A stretch of DNA of 64,000 nucleotides from JBDSGC01 sp046594105 (GCA_046594105.1 JBKJQB010000010.1:14281-78280); one strand, 5' to 3'; positions 35,586 through 44,948 are shown, counted from the first letter of the stretch. Notes: a model not told the origin generated them from the letters alone. Numbers and translations: made by a program.

Positions 35586-36098
35586 ATGGATCTGCGATCT
35601 CTGATCCGCGACATCCCGGACTTCCCGAAACCGGGGATCGTTTTCAAGGACATCACTCCGCTGCTTCGCTCGCCCGGAGCTCTCCACTACGCCGGCGAAG
35701 CGATGGCCGCACCGTTTCGCGATCAAAACATCACCGCCGTCGCAGCGATCGAATCGCGCGGATTCATCTTCGGCGCGGCGGTCGCTCACATCCTCGGAGT
35801 CGGATTCGTCCCCATCCGCAAGCCGGGAAAGCTTCCGTTCAAGACGCGACGGAACGAGTACACACTCGAATACGGCAGCGGGATTCTGGAAATCCACGAT
35901 GACGCGCTCACTCCGGACGATCGCGTCCTGATTGTCGACGACGTGCTGGCCACCGGCGGCACCGCCTCCGGAGCAGCGGCCCTGATCCGCGACTTCGGAG
36001 CGGCGATCGCCGGCGCATCCATGCTCATCGAGCTCGCTTTCCTGGACGGCCGCAAGTGCCTGCCCGGGTTGCAGATTCGCTCCCTGATCACCTACTGA
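35586..36098 (+). CDS. apt: Adenine phosphoribosyltransferase
   Basis: The 170-residue enzyme salvages adenine to AMP with PRPP. It has IRDIPDFPKPGIVFKDITPLL, the flexible-loop region RNEYTLEYGSGILEIHDDAL and the PRPP-binding motif VLIVDDVLATGGTA. The start at 35586 is ten bases after the acyP stop. Unlike some homologues it has no N-terminal extension. Confidence 0.97.
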   Translation: MDLRSLIRDIPDFPKPGIVFKDITPLLRSPGALHYAGEAMAAPFRDQNITAVAAIESRGFIFGAAVAHILGVGFVPIRKPGKLPFKTRRNEYTLEYGSGILEIHDDALTPDDRVLIVDDVLATGGTASGAAALIRDFGAAIAGASMLIELAFLDGRKCLPGLQIRSLITY

Positions 36099-36105
36099 GC
36101 ATTCA

Positions 36106-37545
36106 ATGGACGAGACGAACGCGAAGGCAGCCTACGACCTCGTGGTCATGGGGTCCGGCCCGGCTGGCGAAAAGGGCGCGGCCCAGGCTGCCTACTTCGG
36201 CAAGCGCGTCGCTCTGATCGAGCGGGAGCCGGTTCTTGGAGGTGCCTGCGTCAATACCGGCACCATCCCCTCCAAGACTCTGCGCGAATCCGCCCTTCAT
36301 CTTTCGGGATTCCGCCAGCGGGGGTTTCACGACTCCGTCGACGTCACCATCAAAGGCATCGGTGTCGGCGAGTTCATGTATCGCAAGGATCTGGTGGTCG
36401 CCCACGAATGGAGGCGCATCGACGAGAACCTGCGGCGCCACAAGATTGATCGGTATCAGGGAGAGGCACGGTTTGTCTCGCCGACCCGCATCGCCATCCA
36501 CAACGCCCTGGGCGAGGAGATCGTGGACGCAGCGGTCGTCCTGATTGCCACCGGTTCCTCGCCTCACCGACCGTCCACCATTCCCTTCGACGGGGACTGC
36601 ATCCTGGACAGCGACAACATGCTGGCCATCGACCGCATCCCCGCCAGCCTGGCAGTGGTGGGAGCAGGGGTCATTGGATGTGAGTACGCCTCGATCTTTG
36701 CCGCGCTCGGCGTCAACGTCCACTTGATCGATGGGCGCACCTCGCTACTTCCGCACATCGACCGCGAAATCGTGCGCGTGCTGCTGGGAGAGCTGCAGAA
36801 TCGGCTCGCGGTCAGCCTGCATCTCGGATGCGACGTCGACACCATCGCCAAAGTAGACGGCAAGGTGTCCATCACTCTGAAGGACGGCCAACGCATCGAG
36901 GTCGAGAAAGTGCTCTATGCGGCAGGCCGCAGCAGCAACGTCGAAAGGCTGAACCTCGATGGTGTGGGTGTGAAGACCGGCAATCGAGGACTGATCCTCG
37001 TCGATGAGCACTACCGGACCAGCGTGCCGAATGTGTATGCCGCGGGAGACGTCATCGGATTTCCAGCACTGGCGTCCACTTCCATGGAGCAGGCCCGGGT
37101 CGCCGTGGTCCACGCCTTCGACCTGAAATACAAGACCAGTGTGGCGGCCACACTTCCCTACGCCATCTACACCATCCCCGAACTGGCCACCATGGGCCTC
37201 TCTGAGGATGAGTGCCGGACCAAAGGGCGGGCCTGCGAGGTGGGGCGTGCGTTCTACCGCGACAACGCGCGGGGGCAGATCATTGGCGACTCCAAAGGAA
37301 TGATCAAGCTGGTGTTCGATCCTCAGTCCCTGCAGCTTCTGGGGGTTCACATCGTCGGTGAAAACGCCTCGGAGCTTTTGCACGTGGGAATGATGGTCAT
37401 GCAGTTCGGCGGAACGATCAGCGCCTTCATCGACAGCGTCTTCAACTTCCCCACGCTGAGCGAGGCTTACAAATATGCGGCCTACGACGGTCTTGGAAAT
37501 CTCGCGCGCAGCCGGGGACCGAAGAAGCAGAAGCAGCCTGAGTAA
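36106..37545 (+). CDS. sthA: Soluble pyridine nucleotide transhydrogenase (SthA-like)
   Basis: This 479-residue FAD flavoprotein transfers hydride between NADPH and NAD. The FAD-binding N-terminus VVMGSGPAGEKGAAQAAYFG and the active-site region GGACVNTGTIPSKTLRES carry only the first cysteine, with threonine where disulfide reductases have the second, as is typical of SthA. The NAD-binding VVGAGVIGCEYASIF and C-terminal dimerisation domain are present. It begins seven bases after apt and ends one base from the convergent downstream gene. Confidence 0.92.
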   Translation: MDETNAKAAYDLVVMGSGPAGEKGAAQAAYFGKRVALIEREPVLGGACVNTGTIPSKTLRESALHLSGFRQRGFHDSVDVTIKGIGVGEFMYRKDLVVAHEWRRIDENLRRHKIDRYQGEARFVSPTRIAIHNALGEEIVDAAVVLIATGSSPHRPSTIPFDGDCILDSDNMLAIDRIPASLAVVGAGVIGCEYASIFAALGVNVHLIDGRTSLLPHIDREIVRVLLGELQNRLAVSLHLGCDVDTIAKVDGKVSITLKDGQRIEVEKVLYAAGRSSNVERLNLDGVGVKTGNRGLILVDEHYRTSVPNVYAAGDVIGFPALASTSMEQARVAVVHAFDLKYKTSVAATLPYAIYTIPELATMGLSEDECRTKGRACEVGRAFYRDNARGQIIGDSKGMIKLVFDPQSLQLLGVHIVGENASELLHVGMMVMQFGGTISAFIDSVFNFPTLSEAYKYAAYDGLGNLARSRGPKKQKQPE

Positions 37546-37546
37546 C

Positions 37547-37777
37547 TCACTCCAGACGCAGATGCAGAGCTGGCGACTCTCCGCTCAAATGAACGCCCGG
37601 CTGCAGCTCGAAGGCCTCGTCCGCCGTACTGGCGCCCCCCAGCAGCAGGCAGAGACGCGCAAAATCCTTGAACGCAGATGCGTCGCCGTGCAGCGTGACG
37701 CGATCGCCTTCCACGGAGAGCCGCAGCCGCGATCGTGTCAGCCCTTCCAGAGCCATCATGGCAAGGTCGTAGTTCAC
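37547..37777 (-). CDS. Small protein, Imm32-like in pattern, coupled to queD
   Basis: The 76-residue product (MNYDLAMMALEGLTRSRLRL, then VEGDRVTLHGDASAFKDFARL) has a beta-hairpin followed by a helix with LCLLLGG and a beta-rich C-terminus. The pattern is loosely like the small Imm32 family, but no toxin gene is nearby. Its ATG overlaps the queD stop (ATGA), so it is translated with queD. Function unknown. Confidence 0.6.
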   Translation of the reverse strand: MNYDLAMMALEGLTRSRLRLSVEGDRVTLHGDASAFKDFARLCLLLGGASTADEAFELQPGVHLSGESPALHLRLE

Positions 37778-38187
37778 GCTTCGTCCTCCCCGCGGTAAAC
37801 AACCGAGTTCTTCTCGGTTTCCTGCAGGCGGATCTCCTGCAGCGAGCCGTGATCGATCGCCCCTGCCAACTGCTGCCAGAAGGAGCGGGCAAGATTCTCC
37901 GCCGTGGGGATGACGTCGCGCAGGAAGTCTACGTCGGTGTTGAGGTTACGATGATCGACGCGATCGATCACGTTCTTCCGCACGATGTCTTTCAGCTTCT
38001 TCAGATCGATGACCATTCCGGTGTCTTCATCGATCACGCCCCTGACGCTGACTTCGATCGCGTAGTTGTGACCGTGCCCCCCGGGATTGTCACACTTGTC
38101 GTACGTTCGCCGGTTCCAGTCGGCGTCGAATTTCGGGTTGTGGAGCCGGTGCGCGGCCGAGAAAGTCAGGCGGGCGGTGACGATCAT
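37774..38187 (-). CDS. queD: 6-carboxytetrahydropterin synthase QueD
   Basis: The 137-residue enzyme makes 6-carboxy-tetrahydropterin for queuosine and related deazapurines. The zinc histidines are in TFSAAHRL and GGHGHNY, the catalytic cysteine in YDKCDNPGG, and later conserved blocks are VIDRVDHRNLN and PTAENLA. No queC, queE or queF is nearby, so it may be an isolated pathway gene or a PTPS homologue with a related role. Confidence 0.93.
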   Translation of the reverse strand: MIVTARLTFSAAHRLHNPKFDADWNRRTYDKCDNPGGHGHNYAIEVSVRGVIDEDTGMVIDLKKLKDIVRKNVIDRVDHRNLNTDVDFLRDVIPTAENLARSFWQQLAGAIDHGSLQEIRLQETEKNSVVYRGEDEA

Positions 38188-38249
38188 GCCGACATGTTAG
38201 CCCGCATTGCTCGCCCCCCTACCCGGTGAATGCGGACGCTGCCGGGGCC

Positions 38250-41153
38250 CTATCGCGGAACGTCCTGCAACGCTGTGCGAATCTCCTGTTGCTGACGTCG
38301 AAGCAGGTCAGATAGCGGCTGGAACCTCGCATCGCTGCGCAGAAATCCGAAGAGGGGATTGGCCAGTACGTAGCTTGCGGTTGGCTCCTGTCGCGCCGCG
38401 GCGCGCTCGAGCGCATCGAAGGTGCCGCCGACGTCCCCCCGCAGCGCGGCAATTTCTGCGACGCTGGTCCGAAAGTCGTCGCCGGGCCGCGAGAGCGCTT
38501 CCGCAGCCTTCAGTTCCAGGCTGGCCTCCGCGGTCGCGTGGGCCTCCGCGGCCAGGTACGCCTTCACCAGATGCACCCCGTAGTCAGCCTGCAGCCTCTG
38601 CAATTGCTTCAACTCGGTCTCGGCGATTTCCTTTGAGTGGCGCAGGACAGCAATCCGGCCGATTTTCAAACGAAGCGCCGGGTTGTTCGGAGTCTTCAGC
38701 TCTTCGTCGTAGTACTGCGTGACCGCGGCGTCGATCTTTCCTGAGGCGGCAAGGCTGTCGGGACCGTGAAGCTCGGATTGATCGCGTGACGCCAGGGCCC
38801 GCAGGCAGGCCGCAAAGGTCTTTCCGTCGCCCACTGCAAGCGCGTACTTGCCAACCACGTTCAGCGCCTCGAGATCCTGACGGTCCCCTTTGAGAATGGT
38901 CGCGTAGGCCCGCAGGGCGGACGGCGCATCTCCAGCCTTCAGTGCGGCATGAGCCACCATCCTGGCCGCGTCAAGGTTGGCCGGGTCGAGGGAAGAGATC
39001 TGCTTCGCCAGGATCACGGCATCTGCGTCTTTGCCCCGCTCGGCGAAGAACCTCATCGCTACGATCTGGGCGGGCAGCAGAGCGGGATCCGCTTTCATCG
39101 ACGCTCTGAGCGCCGTCTCCGCTCTCCCATCGTCTTTTGCCGCGATCGCTTCCACCGCTTCGGCAAAAGCATTGCCCGCCTCTGCGGTCGCCGTCGTTTG
39201 CCGGTGCAGCCTGATCTCCGCGACCACCAGCCCTACCATCGACTGCACGCCGCTCCATGCATCAGGAAACGGAACTGCCGTTCCTCGCTTCCCGGCCGCT
39301 CCCGTCGGAACGATTTGCGCCGCAGCGCCTCCTCCACGCACGTCCGCAGTGAACGCGCTGACATCAGCACCCGGGGAATCGACCACCCTCAACTCAGGGT
39401 ACGTCCGCAGGACCTCGGCGACGCTCTTGCGAACGTTGTCAGCTCGCTGCTGCATGGCTGCATCCGCAGGCTCGACGTGGAAGGGCGAAACCATCACCTT
39501 CCGCGGATTGGAGGCGGAGGCCACCATCAACCCAGTGCCTGCTGAGGCCGTGGGGACCGAAACGGCCGGCCGCCGCATGAAGAACACCGCAGCGACGAGA
39601 AGGAGCACCACTGCCGCACCGGCGACCATCGCCAGCCGCATGCGTTTCCGCTTGCCCTCCGCAATCGCTTTTGCGGCCGATTCCGCCGCAACAGCCTCCG
39701 CTTCCGCAGCAGCGATCGTCGCCGCTTCTGCCGCCTTGGGTTTCGGCTTCGTCTCTTCCACAGGAGCCAGCTCATAAAGCTTGACGCCGGCGCGCGCGCC
39801 GGCGTCCCGCATGCGCACGTTGCCTCGCCCTCGCTTCACAAACTCCTCTGTCACGAATAGCTGCAGGGGCTCCAGGTGCGTCAGGACCTCGCGGGACTTC
39901 TCAACAGCCCTCCCCACGACCACTCCCTGCTCCATGCCCACTTCCCCTGCATGGAGCAGCATGCGCACCGGGATAAACTCGGTACCTTGCTGCTCCAGAG
40001 AAAAATCAAATTCTCCCTTGCGACCTGCTTCCAGAGCGCGTTCGACGTCAGGAAGCTCGGCGATCATGTGCGGACCGAAGGGATCCAGCACGTTTCCATC
40101 AAACAGGTACACCGCTTCCCCGAGGATCTGCTGCATGCGGGCCGCCGCGCGAACCGCCGATGCGGGATCCACCCTCATCAGCTCGTCGTGATTGGCGATG
40201 TCGGCAATGAAGATGATCGCGTTGCGCATCGAGTCCGACACTGCCGACGCTGCCACTGCCGCTCCGTTACCCTGGCTGGACAGGGAGGCCGCCGCCCGGG
40301 ACACCTCATTGGCAAACTTCACGGAGCCGGGGTCCATGCGCACGATCTCGTCGACCAGGGACTTCGCGTCTTTCTGCCGCTTGAACGGATCCCTGAACAG
40401 ACACTTGCCCATGACCGACAGGACGGCGTTGTCGATGCCTGGATGGATCGACTTCGGCGAGGGCGGATTCTCTTCCATGATCTTCCGGGCCACCTCGGCT
40501 GCGGTTTCGGCGAGGTATGGCGCCCGTCCGGTCGCCATTTCGTAGAGCACGATGCCCGTCGAGAAAATGTCTGTCAGCGGTGTCAGGGCCTGACCGCTGA
40601 TCTGCTCCGGCGCCATGTACGCGACGGAGCGCAGATCACTGCCGCGCTGCTGGTACGTCGTGCTCTCTCGCTTAGCCATGAGGTTGGAAACGTTCAACCC
40701 GGCCAGCCTCACCTGCCCACTGGCCGCGATCAGTACCGAATCGCCGGCGATGTTGCCGTGGATGACTTCCTTGGCGTGCAGAAGCTTCACCACGTCGGCC
40801 AGTTGATAGGCCATGTGGAAAAAGTCCTCCCGGCCGGCCGGCTTCCCTCGAACGATCGCCGACAGCGGTTTCGATTCGAACCAGTCCATGACCAGGAGCA
40901 ACACTTCGCCGGCGGCGGTCAACTCGATGATGTGCACCAGCGAGGTGTGGTACAGGGCAGCACCGAGACGCACGTCGCGGATCAACGCTTCGCGCCGGAC
41001 GGGATCACGCGGCAACTGTTTGGTGAGAATCTTGAGGGCGACCTTCTTGCCGGTCCGGGTGTCTTCAGCCGACCAGACCGAGGGGCCTACCCGATCAAGC
41101 AGCCGATACGAGAGGATCGTATTTCCCGGAGAGAATGGATCGACGGCAGACAT
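38250..41153 (-). CDS. Pseudokinase-cyclase-like-TPR membrane receptor
   Basis: The 967-residue protein has an N-terminal Ser/Thr kinase fold (about 12-275) whose catalytic motifs are lost: the HRD loop reads HGNIAGDSVLI (Asp to Asn134, Lys and Asn also gone), DFG is AGLN near 151-154, and the glycine loop is VGPSVWSA. The ATP lysine (VALKIL, Lys41) and the APE region remain. Residues ~312-470 resemble a class III cyclase domain without its metal aspartates. One TM segment follows (near 520), then a ~400-residue TPR-rich extracytoplasmic region. The start is the ATG at 41153. It follows the BCCP gene by 34 bases and is probably co-transcribed. Confidence 0.85.
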   Translation of the reverse strand: MSAVDPFSPGNTILSYRLLDRVGPSVWSAEDTRTGKKVALKILTKQLPRDPVRREALIRDVRLGAALYHTSLVHIIELTAAGEVLLLVMDWFESKPLSAIVRGKPAGREDFFHMAYQLADVVKLLHAKEVIHGNIAGDSVLIAASGQVRLAGLNVSNLMAKRESTTYQQRGSDLRSVAYMAPEQISGQALTPLTDIFSTGIVLYEMATGRAPYLAETAAEVARKIMEENPPSPKSIHPGIDNAVLSVMGKCLFRDPFKRQKDAKSLVDEIVRMDPGSVKFANEVSRAAASLSSQGNGAAVAASAVSDSMRNAIIFIADIANHDELMRVDPASAVRAAARMQQILGEAVYLFDGNVLDPFGPHMIAELPDVERALEAGRKGEFDFSLEQQGTEFIPVRMLLHAGEVGMEQGVVVGRAVEKSREVLTHLEPLQLFVTEEFVKRGRGNVRMRDAGARAGVKLYELAPVEETKPKPKAAEAATIAAAEAEAVAAESAAKAIAEGKRKRMRLAMVAGAAVVLLLVAAVFFMRRPAVSVPTASAGTGLMVASASNPRKVMVSPFHVEPADAAMQQRADNVRKSVAEVLRTYPELRVVDSPGADVSAFTADVRGGGAAAQIVPTGAAGKRGTAVPFPDAWSGVQSMVGLVVAEIRLHRQTTATAEAGNAFAEAVEAIAAKDDGRAETALRASMKADPALLPAQIVAMRFFAERGKDADAVILAKQISSLDPANLDAARMVAHAALKAGDAPSALRAYATILKGDRQDLEALNVVGKYALAVGDGKTFAACLRALASRDQSELHGPDSLAASGKIDAAVTQYYDEELKTPNNPALRLKIGRIAVLRHSKEIAETELKQLQRLQADYGVHLVKAYLAAEAHATAEASLELKAAEALSRPGDDFRTSVAEIAALRGDVGGTFDALERAAARQEPTASYVLANPLFGFLRSDARFQPLSDLLRRQQQEIRTALQDVPR

Positions 41154-41187
41154 ACAGGGAAGTATAGATGGCTGGCGGCCCCATCTG

Positions 41188-41691
41188 TCATGAAGGATCG
41201 ATCTGAATGAGCTCCGCTCCACTGTCGACCGTATCGCCGATCCCCACGAAGACTTCGGTGACGATTCCATCCGCAGCGGAGGCAATCTCGTTCTCCATCT
41301 TCATCGCTTCGAGAACGAGCAGCGCGCCACCTTTGCTTACGGAATCGCCTTTCTTCACCAGGACACGGACGATGCGACCGGGCATCAGTGCTCGAATCAA
41401 CCCTCCGGCGGCAACCTCGTCCTCTGTTCTGCTACGTTTCACGGAGAGTGGATCGGTGATCTCGACATGAATCGACGATGCCAGAAGTGTGATCTCGTGC
41501 ATTGCACCGCTGCGATGATCGATCAGCGAGAACTGCCGCCCATCCTCGAGCCGGAGAGACTGGATATGGCCACCCGCGGTCACCAGATCCGCCGTGATCA
41601 TCTTTCCGTCGACGATCACCCGATACCCGGCGCCGACGCGCTCCACTTCAATGGCCATCTCGCGGCCGTCATGGCGGGCCACCAGTTTCAT
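41188..41691 (-). CDS. Biotin carboxyl carrier protein of an acyl-CoA carboxylase
   Basis: The 167-residue protein ends in a biotinyl/lipoyl domain with EAMKMENEI, in which the lysine receives biotin, and PGRIVRVLVKKGDSVSKGGALLVL ahead of it. The N-terminal ~90 residues are the linker domain seen in split propionyl- or acetyl-CoA carboxylases. The ATG at 41691 overlaps the stop of the biotin carboxylase gene (ATGA). The carboxyltransferase is not in the window, so the acyl-CoA substrate cannot be named. Confidence 0.92.
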   Translation of the reverse strand: MKLVARHDGREMAIEVERVGAGYRVIVDGKMITADLVTAGGHIQSLRLEDGRQFSLIDHRSGAMHEITLLASSIHVEITDPLSVKRSRTEDEVAAGGLIRALMPGRIVRVLVKKGDSVSKGGALLVLEAMKMENEIASAADGIVTEVFVGIGDTVDSGAELIQIDPS

Positions 41692-43187
41692 CGGTCGCCC
41701 CGCAAGCCATCCCGCCGCCCCGACCACTTCCATGGCGAGTCGGCCTCTTCCGGGAGCCTGACCTGCTGCGATTCCTCGAAGGCCAGAATCGCCGCGGCAG
41801 TGATGGCCGCCTCGACCTCCCTGCCGTCGGCTCCCCCCTGCTCCAGATTCATCTGAGGGAGGATCCGATCGATGAACCCGGTATCGAACCGAGCCTCACG
41901 AAACTCGGGGTGATCCATGAGCCAGGTGAAAAACGGAATGGTGGTCTGGATCCCTTCCACGCGGTACTCCATCAGCGCACGGCGCATCCGGGCGATGGTC
42001 TCAGCCCGCGTGGCCGCGTGACAGATCAGCTTCGAGAGCATCGGATCGTACGCGACCGGCACGGTGTATCCGCCGTACACGCCGTTGTCGTTCCGCACCC
42101 CGGGCCCCTGCGGAAGATTGATGAAACGAATCAGTCCAGGAGAGGGGGCGAATTTGCGTGCCGGATCCTCCGCGTAAATGCGGCATTCGATGGCGTGGCC
42201 ACTCGGCTTCAGCTGCTCCTGCCGCATGCTGATTCGCTCGCCGCGGGCCACGCGGAGCTGCTCCTTGACCAGATCGACTCCCCACACCATCTCGGTGACC
42301 GGATGCTCCACCTGCAGACGAGTGTTCATCTCCAGAAAGTAGAACTGCTGATCGGGTCCCATCAGGCACTCGACGGTTCCGACAGAAAAGTAGTCGACCG
42401 CTTTTGCAGCCTGCACCGCCATGGCCCCGAGCTTCTCCCTCAGTTCCGGCCCGACGACCGGCGACGGGCACTCTTCCACAACTTTCTGATGACGTCGTTG
42501 CAGCGTGCATTCGCGCTCTCCGACGTGGACCAGATTGCCATGCTGATCGCCGAGGACCTGCACTTCGATGTGACGCGGCGAGGCGACGAACTTCTCTGCG
42601 TAGACCGATCCGTCGCCGAAGAAGGATTGCGCCTCACTGGTCACCCGATCGTAGGCAGCCCTGAGATCCTCTGATTTCTCGACCAGGCGCATTCCCTTGC
42701 CGCCGCCACCCGCGCTGGCTTTCACCATGATCGGGAAACCGGACGCTTCTGCAAACGCTGCAATCTCGTCGAAGGATTTGACCGCCTCGGTCAGCCCGGG
42801 AACCACGGACACTCCAGCAGCCTGCATTCTCTGCCGCGCCTCCGTCTTGGAACCCATGGCATCGATGGCTTCCGGTGAAGGCCCGATGAAGATGAGCCCC
42901 GCATCGCGCACCGCCCGGGCAAATGCCGCGTTCTCGGCGAGAAATCCATATCCGGGATGGATGGCTTCGGCCCCGGTCTTCTTCGCGGCGTCCAGGATGC
43001 GGTCCACCCGCAGATAGCTTTCCCGCGAAGGGGCCGGACCGATGGGCATGGCTTGATCCGCGTAGACCACGTGGAGAGCCGCTCGATCGGGCTCCGAGTA
43101 GACCGCGACGGTCGGGTAGCTCAATTCGCGGCAGGCGCGAATGACGCGCACGGCGATCTCTCCGCGGTTGGCAATCAGCACTTTCAT
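41688..43187 (-). CDS. accC: Biotin carboxylase subunit of an acyl-CoA carboxylase
   Basis: The 499-residue enzyme carboxylates biotin at the expense of ATP. It has KVLIANRGEIAVRVIRAC at the N-terminus, the glycine-rich ATP loop KASAGGGGKGMRLV, ERECTLQRRHQKVVEECPSP and EMNTRLQVEHPVTE. It is about 50 residues longer than E. coli AccC, with a C-terminal extension typical of subunits of propionyl- or methylcrotonyl-CoA carboxylases, so accC is used loosely. The start is the ATG at 43187. It is the first gene of the unit with BCCP and the pseudokinase. Confidence 0.94.
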   Translation of the reverse strand: MKVLIANRGEIAVRVIRACRELSYPTVAVYSEPDRAALHVVYADQAMPIGPAPSRESYLRVDRILDAAKKTGAEAIHPGYGFLAENAAFARAVRDAGLIFIGPSPEAIDAMGSKTEARQRMQAAGVSVVPGLTEAVKSFDEIAAFAEASGFPIMVKASAGGGGKGMRLVEKSEDLRAAYDRVTSEAQSFFGDGSVYAEKFVASPRHIEVQVLGDQHGNLVHVGERECTLQRRHQKVVEECPSPVVGPELREKLGAMAVQAAKAVDYFSVGTVECLMGPDQQFYFLEMNTRLQVEHPVTEMVWGVDLVKEQLRVARGERISMRQEQLKPSGHAIECRIYAEDPARKFAPSPGLIRFINLPQGPGVRNDNGVYGGYTVPVAYDPMLSKLICHAATRAETIARMRRALMEYRVEGIQTTIPFFTWLMDHPEFREARFDTGFIDRILPQMNLEQGGADGREVEAAITAAAILAFEESQQVRLPEEADSPWKWSGRRDGLRGDR

Positions 43188-43252
43188 CGGGGCGCATTGT
43201 AATCGGGGGGCGTTGTAATCACGGCGATCCGAAGGCTGATAAGATCCGACCC

Positions 43253-43573
43253 ATGGCTGAAGCCTCACTGCATGACCAGCGGATGGACATTCTCTCCGGC
43301 GTGGTCAAGGTATTGCTCGACGACCTTCAGCAGGGTCGGGGAGACAAGGACCGACGACGTCAGGTCGAGGAGTGGCTGCGCGGTCTGGCGGAAAAGTACC
43401 CCGAGTTCGCAATCGAGACGGGGCTGCGCGACTACTACCTGGCGGAGGCCAAACGCCTGCGCGGAGACTTCGACCAGACCTCTGAGATCAACGACAAGCT
43501 GGCCCTGGGCCGGTCCATCGAGGGTTTTCTCGACCGTGCGGCAGATTACGATCGCCGTATCACCGAGCGCTGA
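43253..43573 (+). CDS. Small helical protein of unknown function
   Basis: The 106-residue product (MAEASLHDQRMDILSGVVKV onward) is soluble and highly charged, with mostly helical segments (DRRRQVEEWLRGLAEKY, then SIEGFLDRAADYDRRIT). No signal or TM segment is present. An alternative ATG lies at 43283. It is divergent from accC with 65 bases between. No family is recognised. Confidence 0.65.
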   Translation: MAEASLHDQRMDILSGVVKVLLDDLQQGRGDKDRRRQVEEWLRGLAEKYPEFAIETGLRDYYLAEAKRLRGDFDQTSEINDKLALGRSIEGFLDRAADYDRRITER

Positions 43574-43620
43574 TCCGCCCCTCCGCCGCTGCGGATCTCC
43601 GTCGCTCCCGAAGTCCAAAT

Positions 43621-43645
43621 GAAAAAGCTCGCCGGAGCGAGCCTT
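43621..43645 (-). terminator. Terminator downstream of tRNA-Leu
   Basis: On the minus strand GCTCGC-TCCG-GCGAGC forms a 6-bp hairpin with a stable tetraloop followed by TTTTTC, 16 bases after the tRNA. It probably ends the tpiA-secG-tRNA transcript, and also lies close to the end of the convergent gene at 43573. Confidence 0.8.
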
Positions 43646-43658
43646 TCATCAGATCAAC

Positions 43659-43743
<85 letters not shown>

Positions 43744-43768
43744 AAAAAGGCAATGAGGGAAATCATTG

Positions 43769-44062
43769 TTATCGCTTTGCGGGGACAGTCGGTGCTGCGG
43801 GCGCCGGGTGGCTGCCCATCACGGAAGACCGGGGACGGGCCTGAAGAACGGCCAGCGACAGAGACGTGACCACGAAGGCCACAAAGAACCAGGTGGTCAG
43901 TTTGTGAAGAAGCGTGGTCGCCCCGCGCGCTCCAAAAGCGGTCTGGGAACCGCCACCACCGAATGCGCCTGCCAGGTCAGCGCCCTTCCCCTGCTGCAGG
44001 AGGACGACCAGGATCAGAAACAGACTGACGATGACGTGGATGATGACGAGCAGTACGATCAT
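43769..44062 (-). CDS. secG: Preprotein translocase subunit SecG
   Basis: The 97-residue protein has two TM segments flanking the family motif LLQQGKGADLAGAFGGGGSQTAFGARG. SecG is a small accessory of the SecYEG channel. A Pro/Ala-rich tail follows the second TM. It is 90 bases downstream of tpiA and directly upstream of tRNA-Leu, an order common in bacteria. Confidence 0.96.
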   Translation of the reverse strand: MIVLLVIIHVIVSLFLILVVLLQQGKGADLAGAFGGGGSQTAFGARGATTLLHKLTTWFFVAFVVTSLSLAVLQARPRSSVMGSHPAPAAPTVPAKR

Positions 44063-44152
44063 GAGGTCTCCGAAGCAGCTCCTAACCGAGCGAGGGAGCG
44101 GATTCTTCCCGGAAAGGCGTCGCCAGTCAAGCCTTTCGCCACCCGCCTGTTT

Positions 44153-44911
44153 TCAACGGGAGATGGTCACCAGCGCCGCGTGTAGCGAGAGCAACTTCCC
44201 CGAATCGAGGCTGGCGCCGCCAACCAGAAAGCCATCCGCGTGACCGCCACCGACCAGTTCCGCGGCGTTCTCAGGCGTCACGCTTCCGCCGTATAGCACG
44301 GACGCATCCGCGGCGCAGGAAGCCGGCCAGAACCTGTTCAGCGCTTCACGAAGGTGATCGACCATCTCCGCGACCACCGGCCCGCTGGCATGGCGCCCGG
44401 TACCGATCGCCCAGACCGGCTCGTAGGCGAGGACCAACTCCGACGCTCGTTCCAGCGCAGGAACCATTGCCGTCTTGATCTGATCGGAAACATAGATCGA
44501 GGCCTCACCCGCTTCCCGAACACGCGCATCCTCTCCCACGCACAGGATGGGGATCAGCCCGGCGTCGATGGCCATGGTGAGTTTGCGGGCAATGAATGCC
44601 GGACTCTCGCCGAACAGCGAGCGACGTTCCGAATGACCCAGGATCACGTAGCGGGCACCCGTCTCTCGAATCATGGCCGCGGACACTTCTCCGGTGAATG
44701 CGCCTGATGGCTGATCAGCGCAGTTCTGACCAGCCATCTCCATGGCACTGCCCTCGATGGCCGATCCAAGCTCACGCAGATGCACAAAGGGGGGAGCCAC
44801 AACGACCTTCACCGGCCCCTGCAGGCTCCCGCGAAGCAGGGACGCGTACGAGCTGATGCCCTCAGGAGGCACATTCATTTTCCAGTTCGCGATGAGGTAA
44901 CGGGCGGGCAT
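44153..44911 (-). CDS. tpiA: Triosephosphate isomerase
   Basis: The 252-residue glycolytic enzyme has the catalytic lysine in ANWKMN, the histidine in ILGHSERR and the glutamate in AYEPVWAIGTGRHA, plus the phosphate-binding VLYGGSVTPEN. The start is the ATG at 44911. It follows the GGDEF gene by 37 bases on the same strand. Confidence 0.97.
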   Translation of the reverse strand: MPARYLIANWKMNVPPEGISSYASLLRGSLQGPVKVVVAPPFVHLRELGSAIEGSAMEMAGQNCADQPSGAFTGEVSAAMIRETGARYVILGHSERRSLFGESPAFIARKLTMAIDAGLIPILCVGEDARVREAGEASIYVSDQIKTAMVPALERASELVLAYEPVWAIGTGRHASGPVVAEMVDHLREALNRFWPASCAADASVLYGGSVTPENAAELVGGGHADGFLVGGASLDSGKLLSLHAALVTISR

Positions 44912-44948
44912 GGACGGGAGTGTAGACCAGCAGTGAACAGGGGGGCGG

